Positions 36,620 through 48,700 of a stretch of 64,000 nucleotides of DNA are shown in pieces. The position numbers and the translations under genes are program-made. The stretch is from Xestospongia muta. Lineage: Eukaryota; Porifera; Demospongiae; Haplosclerida; Petrosiidae. Location of the stretch: the NCBI GenBank assembly GCA_963693285.1, contig OY848930.1, forward strand, positions 2,666,001 to 2,730,000. Reading direction: 5' to 3'. The stretch's first letter is position 1; every line of letters starts with the position of its first letter. The notes under the pieces were generated by a model. It ran no database searches, had not been told where the DNA came from, and worked only from the letters and a program-made list of their open reading frames with translations.

Positions 36620-39600
36620 AATAAGCTGATCTAAAGAGTTTAGTAAGTTTATCTGTCTTAAATATACTAATAAAGTAGTCTAAATAAGTTAAAACTCTAA
36701 AATAAAGAGTTTAGAGCTTTTTGAAAGTTAAAAAAGATTAGAAATTAACTGTGAAAACTGGTTAAATAGGCTGAACTAAAGAGTTTAGTTAGTTTATCTG
36801 TCTTAAATATACTAATAAAGTAGTCTAAATAGGTTAAAACTCTAAAATAAAGAGTTTAGAGCTTTCTGAAAGTTAAAAAAGATTAGAAATTAACTGTGAA
36901 AACTGGTTAAATAAGCTGATCTAAAGAGTTTAGTAAGTTTATCTGTCTTAAATACACTAATAAAGTAGTCTAAATAGGTTAAAACTCTAAAATATAGAGT
37001 TTAAAGTTTTTTGAAAGTTAATAAAGATTAGAAATTAACTGTGAAAACTGGTTAAATAAGCTGATCTAAAGAGTTTAGTAAGTTTATCTGTCTTAAATAT
37101 ACTAATAAAGTAGTCTAAAGAGGTTAAAACTCTAAAATAAAGAGTTTAGAGCTTTTTGAAAGTTAATAAAGATTAGAAATTAACTGTGAAAACGGGTTAC
37201 ATAAGCTGATCTAAAGAGTTTAGTAAGTTTATCTGTTTTAAATATACTAATAAAGTAGTCTAAATAGGTTAAAACTCTAAAATAAAGAGTTTAGAGCTTT
37301 TTGAAAGTTAAAAAAGATCAGAAATTAACTGTGAAAACTGGTTAAATAAGCTGATTTAAAGAGTTTAGTAAGTTTATCTGTCTTAAATACACTAATAAAG
37401 TAGTCTAAATAGGTTGATGCTCTAAAATAAAGAGTTTAGAGCTTTTTGAAAGTTAAACAAGATTAGAAATTAACTGTGAAAACTGGTTAAATAAGCTGAT
37501 CTAAAGAGTTTAGTAAGTTTATCTGTCTTAAATATACTAATAAAGTAGTCTAAATAGGTTAAAACTCTAAAATAAAGAGTTTAAAGCTTTTTGAAAGTTA
37601 AAAAAGATGAGAAATTAACTGTGAAAACGGTTAAAATAAGCTGATCTAAAGAGTTTAGTAAGTTTATCTGTCTTAGATATACTAATAAAGTAGTCTAAAT
37701 AGGTTGAAACTCTAAAATAAAGACTTTAGAGCTTTCTGAAAGTTAAAAAGATTAGAAATTAACTGTGAAAACTGGTTAAATAAGCTGATCTAAAGAGTTT
37801 AGTAAGTTTATCTGTGTTAAATATACTAATAAAGTAGTCGAAATAGGTTAAAACTCTAAATTAAAGAGTTTAGAGCTTTCTGAAAGTTAAAAAAGATTAG
37901 AAATTAACTGTGAAAACTGGTTAAATAAGCTGATCTAAAGAGTTTAGTAAGTTTATCTGTGTTAAATATACTAATAAAGTAGTCTAAATAGGTTAAAACT
38001 CTAAGATAAAGAGTTTAGAGCTTTTTGAAAGTAAAAAAAGAATAGAAATTAACTGTGAAAACTGGTTAAATAAGCTGATCAAAAGAGTTTAGTAAGTTTA
38101 TCTGTCTTAAATATACTAATAAAGTAGTCTAAATAGGTTAAAACTCTAAAATAAAGAATTTAGACCTTTTTGAAATTTAAACAACATTAGAAATTAACTG
38201 TGAAAACGGTTAAAATAAGCTGATCTAAAGAGTTTAGTAAGTTTATCTGTCTTAAATATACTAATGAACTAGTCTAAATAGGTTAAAACTCTAAAATAAA
38301 GAGTTTAGAGCTTTTTGAAAGTTAAAAAAGATTAGAAATTAACTGTGAAAACTGGTTAAATAGGCTGATCTAAAGAGTTTAGTTAGTTTATCTGTCTTAA
38401 ATATACTAATAAAGTAGTCTAAATAGGTTAAAACTCTAAAATAAAGAGTTTAGAGCTTTCTGAAAGTTAAAAAAGATTAGAAATTAACTGTGAAAACTGG
38501 TTAAATAAGCTGATCTAAAGAGTTTAGTAATTTTATCTGTCTTAAATACACTAATAAAGTAGTCTAAATAGGTTAAAACTCTAAAATAAAGAGTTTAAAG
38601 TTTTTTAAGAGTTAAAAAAGATTATAAATTAACAGTGAAAACGGGTTAAATAAGCTGATCTAAAGAGTTTAGTAAGTTTATCTGTCTTAAATATACTAAT
38701 AAAGTAGTCTAAAGAGGTTAAAACTCTAAAATAAAGAGTTTAGAGCTTTTTGAAAGTTAATAAAGATTAGATATTAACTTTGAAAACGGGTTAAATAAGC
38801 TGATCTAAAGAGTTTAGTAAGTTTATCTGTCTTAAATATACTAATAAAGTAGTCTAAATAGGTTAAAACTCTAAAATAAAGAGTTTAGAGCTTTTTGAAA
38901 GTAAAAAAGATTAAAAATTAACTATGAAAATTGGTTAAATAAGCTGATCTAATGAGTTTAGTAAGTTTATTTGTCTTAAATATACTAATAAAGTAGTCTA
39001 AATAGGTTAAAACTCTAAAATAAAGAGTTTAGAGCTTTCTGAAAGTTAAAAAAGATTAGAAATTAACTGTTAAAACGGGATAAATAAGCTGATGTAAAGA
39101 GTTTAGTAAGTTTATCTGTCTTAAATACACTAATAAAGTAGTCTAAATAGGTTAAAACTCTAAAATAAAGAGTTTAGAGCTTTCTGAAAGTTAAAAAATA
39201 TTAAAAATTAACTGTGAAAACGGGTTAAATAAGCTGATCTAAAGAGTTTAGTAAGTTTATCTGTCTTAAAGATACTAATAAAGTAGTCTAAATAGGTAAA
39301 AACTCTAAAATAAAGAGTTTAAAGCTTTGTGAAAGTTAAAAAGGTTAGAAATTAACTGTGAAAACGGGTTTAATAAGCTGATCTAAAGAGTTTAGTAACT
39401 TTATCTGTCTTAAATGTACTAATAAAGTAGTCTAAATAGGTTAAAACTCTAAAATAAAGAGTTTAGAGCTTTCTGAAAGTTAAAAAAGATTAGAAATTAA
39501 CTGTGAAAACTGGTTAAATAAGCTGATCTAAAGAGTTTAGTAAGTTTATCTGTCTTAAATACACTAATAAAGTAGTCTAAATAGGTTAAAACTCTAAAAT

Positions 39601-41104
39601 AAAGAGTTAAAGTTTTTTAAGAGTTAAAAAAGATTAGAAATTAACTGTGAAAACTGGTTAAATAAGCTGATCTAAGAGTTTAGTAAGTTTATCTATCTTA
39701 AATATACTAATAAAGTAGTCTAAATAGGTTAAAACTCTAAAATAAAGAGTTTAGAGCTTTCTGAAAGTTAAAAAAGATTAGATATTAACTGTGAAAACTG
39801 GTTAAATAAGCTGATCTAAAGAGTTTAGTAAGTTTATCTGTCTTAAATATACTAATAAAGAAGTCCAAATAGGTTAAAACTCTAAAATAAAGAGTTTAGA
39901 GCTCTTTGAAAGTTAAAAAAGATTAGAAATTAACTGTGAAAACTGGTTAAATAAGCTGATCTAAAGAGTTTAGTAAGTTTATCTGTCTTAAATATACTAT
40001 TAAAGTAGTCTAAATGGGTTAAAACTCTAAAATAAAGAGTTTAGAGCTTTTTATAACTTAAAAAAGATTAGAAATTAACTGTGAAAACTGGTTAAATAAG
40101 CTGATCTAAAGAGTTTAGTAAGTTTATCTGTCTTAAATACACTAATAAAGTAGTCTAAATAGGTTAAAACTCTAAAATAAAGAGTTTAAAGTTTTTTAAG
40201 AGTTAAAAAAGATTAGAAATTAACTGTGAAAACTGGTTAAATAAGCTGATCTAAAGAGTTTAGTAAGTTTATCTGTCTTAAATATACTAATAAAGTAGTC
40301 TAAAGACGTTAAAACTCTAAAATAAAGAGTTTAGAGCTTTTTGAAAGTTAATAAAGATTAGAAATTAACTGTGAAAACTGGTTAAATAAGCTGATCTAAA
40401 GAGTTTAGTAAGTTTATCTGTCTTAAATATACCAATAAAGTAGGCTAATTAGGTTAAAACTCTAAAATAAAGAGTTTAAAGCTTTTTGAAAGTTAAAAAA
40501 GATTGGAAATTAACTGTGAAAACTGGTTAAATAAGCTGATCTAAAGAGTTTAGTAAGTTTATCTGTCTTAAATATACTAATAAAGTAGTCTAAATAGGTT
40601 AAAACTCTAAAATAAAGAGTTTAGAGCTTTTTGAAAGTTAAAAACGATTTGAAATTAACTGTGAAAACTGGTTAAATAAGCTGATCTAAAGAGTTTAGTA
40701 AGTTTATCTGTCTTAAATATACTAATAAAGGAGTCCAAATAGGTTAAAACTCTAAAATAAAGAGTTTAGAGCTTTTTGAAAGTTAAAAAAGATTACAAAT
40801 TAATAGTGAAAACTGGTTAAATAAGCTGATCTAAAGAGTTTAGTAAGTTTATCTGTCTTAAATATACTAATAAAGTAGTCTAAATGGGTTAAAACTGTAA
40901 AATAAAGAGTTTAGAGCTTTTTGAAAGTTAAAAAAGATTAGAAATTAACTGTGAAAACTGGTTAAATAAGCTGATCTAAAGAGTTTAGTAAGTTTATCTG
41001 TCTTAAATATACTAATAAAGTAGTCTAAATAGGTTAAAACTCTAAAATAAAGGGTTTAGAGCTTTTTGAAAGTAAAAAAGATTAGAAATTAACTGTGAAA
41101 ACGG

Positions 41105-42258
41105 GTTAAATAAGCTGATCTAAAGAGTTTAGTAAGTTTATCTGTCTTAAATATACTAATAAAGTAGTCTAAATAGGTTAAAACTCTAAAATAAAGAGTT
41201 TAGAGCTTTCTGAAAGTTAAAAAAGATTTGAAATTAACTGTGAAAACTGGTTAAATAAGCTGATCTAAAGAGTTTAGTAAGTTTATCTGTCTTAAATATA
41301 CTAATAATGTAGTCTAAATAGGTGAAAACTCTAAAATAAAGAGTTTAAAGCTTTGTGAAAGTTAAAAAGGTTAGAAATTAACTGTGAAAACGGGTTAAAT
41401 AAGCTGATCTAAAGAGTTTAGTAACTTTATGTGTCTTAATAGACTAATGAAGTAGTCTAATTAGGTGAAAACTCTAAAATAAAGAGTTTAGAGCTTTTTG
41501 AAAGTTAAAAAGGTTAGAAATTAACTGTGAAAACGGGTTAAATAAGCTGATCTAAAGAGTTTAGTAAGTTTATCTGTCTTAAATGTACTAATAAAGTAGT
41601 CTAAATAGGTTAAAATTCTAAAATAAAGAGTTTAGAGCTTTTTGAAAGTTAAAAAAGATTAGAAATTAACTGTGAAAACAGGTTAAATAAGCTGATCTAA
41701 AGAGTTTAGTAAGTTTATCTGTCTTAAATATACTAATAAAGTAGTCTAAATAGGTTAAAACTCTAAAATAAAGAGTTTAGAGCTTTCTGAAAGTTAAAAA
41801 AGATTTGAAATTAACTGTGAAAACTGGTTAAATAAGCTGATCTAAAGAGTTTAGTAAGTTTATCTGTCTTAAATATACTAATAATGTAGTCTAAATAGGT
41901 GAAAACTCTAAAATAAAGAGTTTAAAGCTTTGTGAAAGTTAAAAAGGTTAGAAATTAACTGTGAAAACGGGTTAAATAAGCTGATCTAAAGAGTTTAGTA
42001 ACTTTATGTGTCTTAATAGACTAATGAAGTAGTCTAATTAGGTGAAAACTCTAAAATAAAGAGTTTAGAGCTTTTTGAAAGTTAAAAAGGTTAGAAATTA
42101 ACTGTGAAAACGGGTTAAATAAGCTGATCTAAAGAGTTTAGTAAGTTTATCTGTCTTAAATGTACTAATAAAGTAGTCTAAATAGGTTAAAATTCTAAAA
42201 TAAAGAGTTTAGAGCTTTTTGAAAGTTAAAAAAGATTAGAAATTAACTGTGAAAACAG
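41105..42258 (+). repeat. 577-bp (4-monomer) tandem duplication inside copy 1
   Basis: Two adjacent 577-bp copies meet at about 41,681. Markers: ctaataatg 41,301/41,878, the unusual cttaatagactaatgaag about 41,435/42,012, and gaaaacaggtt 41,674/42,251. Copy 2 of the 9.1-kb unit has this set once (50,222-50,798). The two copies look the same by eye, so either the duplication is very recent or one copy was lost from the other unit. Confidence 0.88.
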
Positions 42259-44039
42259 GTTAAATAAGCTGATCTAAAGAGTTTAGTAAGTTTATCTGTC
42301 TTAAATATACTAATAAAGTAGTCTAAATAGGTTAAAACTCTAAAATAAAGAGTTTAGAGCTTTCTGAAAGTTAAAAAAGATTAGAAATTAACTGTGAAAA
42401 CGGGTTAAATAAGTTGATCTAAAGAGTTTTGTAAGTTTATTTCTTTTAAATATACTAATAAAGTAGTCTAAATAGGTTAAAACTCTAAAATAAAGAGTTT
42501 AAAGCTTTTTGAAAGTTAAAAAGATTAGAAATTAACAGTGAAAACTGGTTAAATAAGTTGATTTAATGAGTTTAGTAAGTTTATCTGTCTTAAATATACT
42601 AATAAAGTAGTCTAAATAGGTTAAAACTCTAAAATAAAGAGTTTAGAGCTTTCTGAAAGTTAAAAAGATTAGAAATTAACTGTTAAAACGGGTTAAATAA
42701 GTTGATCTAAAGAGTTTAGTAAGTTTATCTGTCTTAAATATACTAATAAAGTAGTCTAAATAGGTTAAAACTCTAAAATAAAGAGTTTAAAGCTTTTTAA
42801 AAGTTAAAAAGATTAGAAATTAACTGTGAAAACTGGTTAAATAAGTTGATTTAATGAGTTTAGTAAGTTTATCTGTCTTAAATATACTAATAAAGTTGTC
42901 TAAATAGGTTAAAACACTAAATCAAAGAGTCTAGAGCTTTCTGAAAGTTAAAAAAGATTAGAAATTAACAGTGAAAACTGGTTAAATAAGCTGATCTAAA
43001 GAGTTTAGTAAGTTCATCTGTCTTAAATATACTAATAAAGTAGTCTAAATAGGTTAAAACTCTAAAATAAAGAGTTTAGAGCTTTCTGAAAGTTAAAAAA
43101 GATTAGAAATTAACTGTGAAAACTGGTTAAATAAGCTGATCTAAAGAGTTTAGTAAGTTTATCTGTCTTAAATATACTAATAAAGTAGTCTAAATAGGTT
43201 AAAACTCTAAAATAAAGAGTTTAAAGCTTTTTGAAAGTTAACAAAGATTAGAAATTAACTGTGAAAACGGTTAAAATAAGCTGATCTAAAGAGTTTAGTA
43301 AGTTTATCTGTGTTAAATATACTAATAAAGTAGTCTAAATAGGTTAAAAATCTAAAATAAAGAGTTTAGAGCTTTTTGAAAGTTAAAAAAGATTAGAAAT
43401 TAACTGTGAAAACTGGTTAAATAAGCTGATCTAAAGAGTTTAGTAAGTTTATCTGTCTTAAATACACTAATAAAGTAGTCTAAATAGGTTAAAACTCTAA
43501 AATAAAGAGTTTAAAGTTTTTTAAGAGTTAAAAAAGATTAGAAATTAACAGTGAAAACTGGTTAAATAAGCTGATCTAAAGAGTTTAATAAGTTTATCTG
43601 TCTTAAATATACTAATAAAGTAGTCTAAAGAGGTTAAAACTCTAAAATAAAGTGTTTAGAGCTTTTTGAAATTTAATAAAGATTTGAAATTAACTGTGAA
43701 AACTGGTTAAATAAGCTGATCTAAAGAGTTTAGTAAGTTTATCTGTCTTAAATATACCAATAAAGTAGTCTATATAGGTTAAAACTCTAAAATAAAGAGT
43801 TTAAAGCTTTTTGAAAGTTAAAAAAGATTAGAAATTAACTGTGAAAACTGGTTAAATAAGCTGATCTAAAGAGTTTAGTAAGTTTATCTGTCTTAAATAT
43901 AGTAATAAAGTAGTCTAAATAGGTTAAAACTCTAAAATAAAGAGTTTAGAGCTTTTTGAAAGTTAAAAACGATTTGAAATTAACTGTGAAAACTGGTTAA
44001 ATAAGCTGATCTAAAGAGTTTAGTAAGTTTATCTGTCTT

Positions 44040-44620
44040 AAATATACTAATAAAGTAGTCTAAATAGGTTAAAACTCTAAAATAAAGAGTTTAGAGCTTT
44101 CTGAAAGTTAAAAAAGATTAGATATTAACTGTGAAAACTGGTTAAATAAGCTGATCTAAAGAGTTTAGTAAGTTTATCTGTCTTAAATATACTAATAAAG
44201 AAGTCCAAATAGGTTAAAACTCTAAAATAAAGAGTTTAGAGCTTTTTGAAAGTTAAAAAAGATTACAAATTATCAGTGAAAACTGGTTAAATAAGCTGAT
44301 CTAAAGAGTTTAGTAAGTTTATCTGTCTTAAATATACTAATAAAGTAGTCTAAATAGGTTAAAACTCTAAAATAAAGAGTTTAGAGCTTTCTGAAAGTTA
44401 AAAAAGATTAGATATTAACTGTGAAAACTGGTTAAATAAGCTGATCTAAAGAGTTTAGTAAGTTTATCTGTCTTAAATATACTAATAAAGAAGTCCAAAT
44501 AGGTTAAAACTCTAAAATAAAGAGTTTAGAGCTTTTTGAAAGTTAAAAAAGATTACAAATTATCAGTGAAAACTGGTTAAATAAGCTGATCTAAAGAGTT
44601 TAGTAAGTTTATCTGTCTTA
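44040..44620 (+). repeat. 290-bp dimer duplication shared by both 9.1-kb copies
   Basis: The pair 'gatattaactg monomer + aagtccaaat/gattacaaattatcagtg monomer' occurs twice in a row, 290 bp apart (gatatt at 44,121 and 44,411). The same doubled pair is present in the second 9.1-kb copy (52,661 and 52,951). It therefore existed before the 9.1-kb duplication. Confidence 0.85.
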
Positions 44621-45736
44621 AATATACTAATAAAGTAGTCTAAATGGGTTAAAACTCTAAAATAAAGAGTTTAGAGCTTTTTGAAAGTTAAAAAAGATTA
44701 GAAATTAACTGTGAAAACTGGTTAAATAAGCTGATCTAAAGAGTTTAGTAAGTTTATCTGTCTTAAATATACTAATAAAGTAGTCTAAATAGGTTAAAAC
44801 TCTAAAATAAAGAGTTTAGAGCTTTTTGAAATTTAAAAAAGATTAGAATTTCACTGTGAAAACTGGTTAAATAAGCTGATCTAAAGAGTTTAGTAAGTTT
44901 ATCTGTCTTAAATATACTAATAAAGTAGTCTAAATAGATTAAAACTCTAAAATAAAGAGTTTAAAGTTTTTTCAGAGTTAAAAAAGATTAGAAATTAAGT
45001 GTGAAAACTGGTTAAATAAGCTGATCTAAAGAGTTTAGTAAGTTTATCTGTCTTAAATATACTAATAAAGTAGTCTAAATAGGTTAAAACTCTAAATAAA
45101 GAGTTTAGAGCTTTTCGAAATTTAAGAAAGATTAGAAATTAAGTGTGAAAATTGGTTAAATAAGCTGATCTAAAGAGTTTAGTAAGTTTATCTGTCTTAA
45201 ATATACTAATAAAGTAGTCTAAATAGGTTAAAACTCTAAAATAAAGAGTTTAGAGCTTTCTGAAAGTTAAAAAAGATTAGAAATTAACTGTGAAAACTGG
45301 TTAAATAAGCTGATCTAAAGAGTTTAGTAAGTTTATCTGTCTTAAATATACTAATAAAGTAGTCTAAATAGGTTAAAACCCTAAAATAAAGACTTTCGAG
45401 GTTTCTGAAAGTTAAAAAAGATTAGAAATTAACTGTGAAACCGGATAAATAAGCTGATCTAAAGAGTTTAGTAAGTTTATCTGTCTTAAATATACTAATA
45501 AAGTAGTCTAAATAGGTTAAAACTCTAAAATAAAGAGTTTAGAGCCTTTTGAAATTTAAGAAAGATTAGAAATTAAGTGTGAAAATTGGTTAAATAAGCT
45601 GATCTAAAGAGTTTAGTAAGTTTATCTGTCTTAAATATACTAATAAAGTAGTCTAAATAGGTTAAAACTCTAAAATAAAGACTTTCGAGGTTTCTGAAAG
45701 TTAAAAAAGATTAGAAATTAACTGTGAAACTGGATA

Positions 45737-48700
45737 AATAAGCTGATCTAAAGAGTTTAGTAAGTTTATCTGTCTTAAATATACTAATAAAGTAGTCTAA
45801 ATAAGTTAAAACTCTAAAATAAAGAGTTTAGAGCTTTTTGAAAGTTAAAAAAGATTAGAAATTAACTGTGAAAACTGGTTAAATAGGCTGAACTAAAGAG
45901 TTTAGTTAGTTTATCTGTCTTAAATATACTAATAAAGTAGTCTAAATAGGTTAAAACTCTAAAATAAAGAGTTTAGAGCTTTCTGAAAGTTAAAAAAGAT
46001 TAGAAATTAACTGTGAAAACTGGTTAAATAAGCTGATCTAAAGAGTTTAGTAAGTTTATCTGTCTTAAATACACTAATAAAGTAGTCTAAATAGGTTAAA
46101 ACTCTAAAATATAGAGTTTAAAGTTTTTTGAAAGTTAATAAAGATTAGAAATTAACTGTGAAAACTGGTTAAATAAGCTGATCTAAAGAGTTTAGTAAGT
46201 TTATCTGTCTTAAATATACTAATAAAGTAGTCTAAAGAGGTTAAAACTCTAAAATAAAGAGTTTAGAGCTTTTTGAAAGTTAATAAAGATTAGAAATTAA
46301 CTGTGAAAACGGGTTACATAAGCTGATCTAAAGAGTTTAGTAAGTTTATCTGTTTTAAATATACTAATAAAGTAGTCTAAATAGGTTAAAACTCTAAAAT
46401 AAAGAGTTTAGAGCTTTTTGAAAGTTAAAAAAGATCAGAAATTAACTGTGAAAACTGGTTAAATAAGCTGATTTAAAGAGTTTAGTAAGTTTATCTGTCT
46501 TAAATACACTAATAAAGTAGTCTAAATAGGTTGATGCTCTAAAATAAAGAGTTTAGAGCTTTTTGAAAGTTAAACAAGATTAGAAATTAACTGTGAAAAC
46601 TGGTTAAATAAGCTGATCTAAAGAGTTTAGTAAGTTTATCTGTCTTAAATATACTAATAAAGTAGTCTAAATAGGTTAAAACTCTAAAATAAAGAGTTTA
46701 AAGCTTTTTGAAAGTTAAAAAAGATGAGAAATTAACTGTGAAAACGGTTAAAATAAGCTGATCTAAAGAGTTTAGTAAGTTTATCTGTCTTAGATATACT
46801 AATAAAGTAGTCTAAATAGGTTGAAACTCTAAAATAAAGACTTTAGAGCTTTCTGAAAGTTAAAAAGATTAGAAATTAACTGTGAAAACTGGTTAAATAA
46901 GCTGATCTAAAGAGTTTAGTAAGTTTATCTGTGTTAAATATACTAATAAAGTAGTCGAAATAGGTTAAAACTCTAAATTAAAGAGTTTAGAGCTTTCTGA
47001 AAGTTAAAAAAGATTAGAAATTAACTGTGAAAACTGGTTAAATAAGCTGATCTAAAGAGTTTAGTAAGTTTATCTGTGTTAAATATACTAATAAAGTAGT
47101 CTAAATAGGTTAAAACTCTAAGATAAAGAGTTTAGAGCTTTTTGAAAGTAAAAAAAGAATAGAAATTAACTGTGAAAACTGGTTAAATAAGCTGATCAAA
47201 AGAGTTTAGTAAGTTTATCTGTCTTAACTATACTAATAAAGTAGTCTAAATAGGTTAAAACTCTAAAATAAAGAATTTAGACCTTTTTGAAATTTAAACA
47301 ACATTAGAAATTAACTGTGAAAACGGTTAAAATAAGCTGATCTAAAGAGTTTAGTAAGTTTATCTGTCTTAAATATACTAATGAACTAGTCTAAATAGGT
47401 TAAAACTCTAAAATAAAGAGTTTAGAGCTTTTTGAAAGTTAAAAAAGATTAGAAATTAACTGTGAAAACTGGTTAAATAGGCTGATCTAAAGAGTTTAGT
47501 TAGTTTATCTGTCTTAAATATACTAATAAAGTAGTCTAAATAGGTTAAAACTCTAAAATAAAGAGTTTAGAGCTTTCTGAAAGTTAAAAAAGATTAGAAA
47601 TTAACTGTGAAAACTGGTTAAATAAGCTGATCTAAAGAGTTTAGTAATTTTATCTGTCTTAAATACACTAATAAAGTAGTCTAAATAGGTTAAAACTCTA
47701 AAATAAAGAGTTTAAAGTTTTTTAAGAGTTAAAAAAGATTATAAATTAACAGTGAAAACGGGTTAAATAAGCTGATCTAAAGAGTTTAGTAAGTTTATCT
47801 GTCTTAAATATACTAATAAAGTAGTCTAAAGAGGTTAAAACTCTAAAATAAAGAGTTTAGAGCTTTTTGAAAGTTAATAAAGATTAGATATTAACTTTGA
47901 AAACGGGTTAAATAAGCTGATCTAAAGAGTTTAGTAAGTTTATCTGTCTTAAATATACTAATAAAGTAGTCTAAATAGGTTAAAACTCTAAAATAAAGAG
48001 TTTAGAGCTTTTTGAAAGTAAAAAAGATTAAAAATTAACTATGAAAATTGGTTAAATAAGCTGATCTAATGAGTTTAGTAAGTTCATTTGTCTTAAATAT
48101 ACTAATAAAGTAGTCTAAATAGGTTAAAACTCTAAAATAAAGAGTTTAGAGCTTTCTGAAAGTTAAAAAAGATTAGAAATTAACTGTTAAAACGGGATAA
48201 ATAAGCTGATGTAAAGAGTTTAGTAAGTTTATCTGTCTTAAATATACTAATAAAGTAGTCTAAATAGGTTAAAACTCTAAAATAAAGAGTTTAGAGCTTT
48301 CTGAAAGTTAAAAAATATTAAAAATTAACTGTGAAAACGGGTTAAATAAGCTGATCTAAAGAGTTTAGTAAGTTTATCTGTCTTAAAGATACTAATAAAG
48401 TAGTCTAAATAGGTAAAAACTCTAAAATAAAGAGTTTAAAGCTTTGTGAAAGTTAAAAAGGTTAGAAATTAACTGTGAAAACGGGTTTAATAAGCTGATC
48501 TAAAGAGTTTAGTAACTTTATCTGTCTTAAATGTACTAATAAAGTAGTCTAAATAGGTTAAAACTCTAAAATAAAGAGTTTAGAGCTTTCTGAAAGTTAA
48601 AAAAGATTAGAAATTAACTGTGAAAACTGGTTAAATAAGCTGATCTAAAGAGTTTAGTAAGTTTATCTGTCTTAAATACACTAATAAAGTAGTCTAAATA

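Larger units (their letters stand above)
36620..45736 (+). repeat. 9.1-kb unit (about 63 monomers), copy 1
   Basis: This is the largest clear tandem duplication. Markers are 9,117 bp from their partners: taaataagtt 36,681/45,798, ggttgatgc 37,412/46,529, agtcgaaatagg 37,836/46,953, gctgatcaaaag about 38,073/47,190, aagtccaaat 39,861/48,978, taaagacgtt 40,301/49,418 and ctaataatg 41,301/50,418. From about 42,000 the offset is 8,540 because this copy carries a private 577-bp duplication. The copies are almost identical; scanning by eye I noticed of the order of ten single-base differences, such as 39,126 against 48,243. The exact breakpoint is uncertain within one monomer. Confidence 0.9.
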
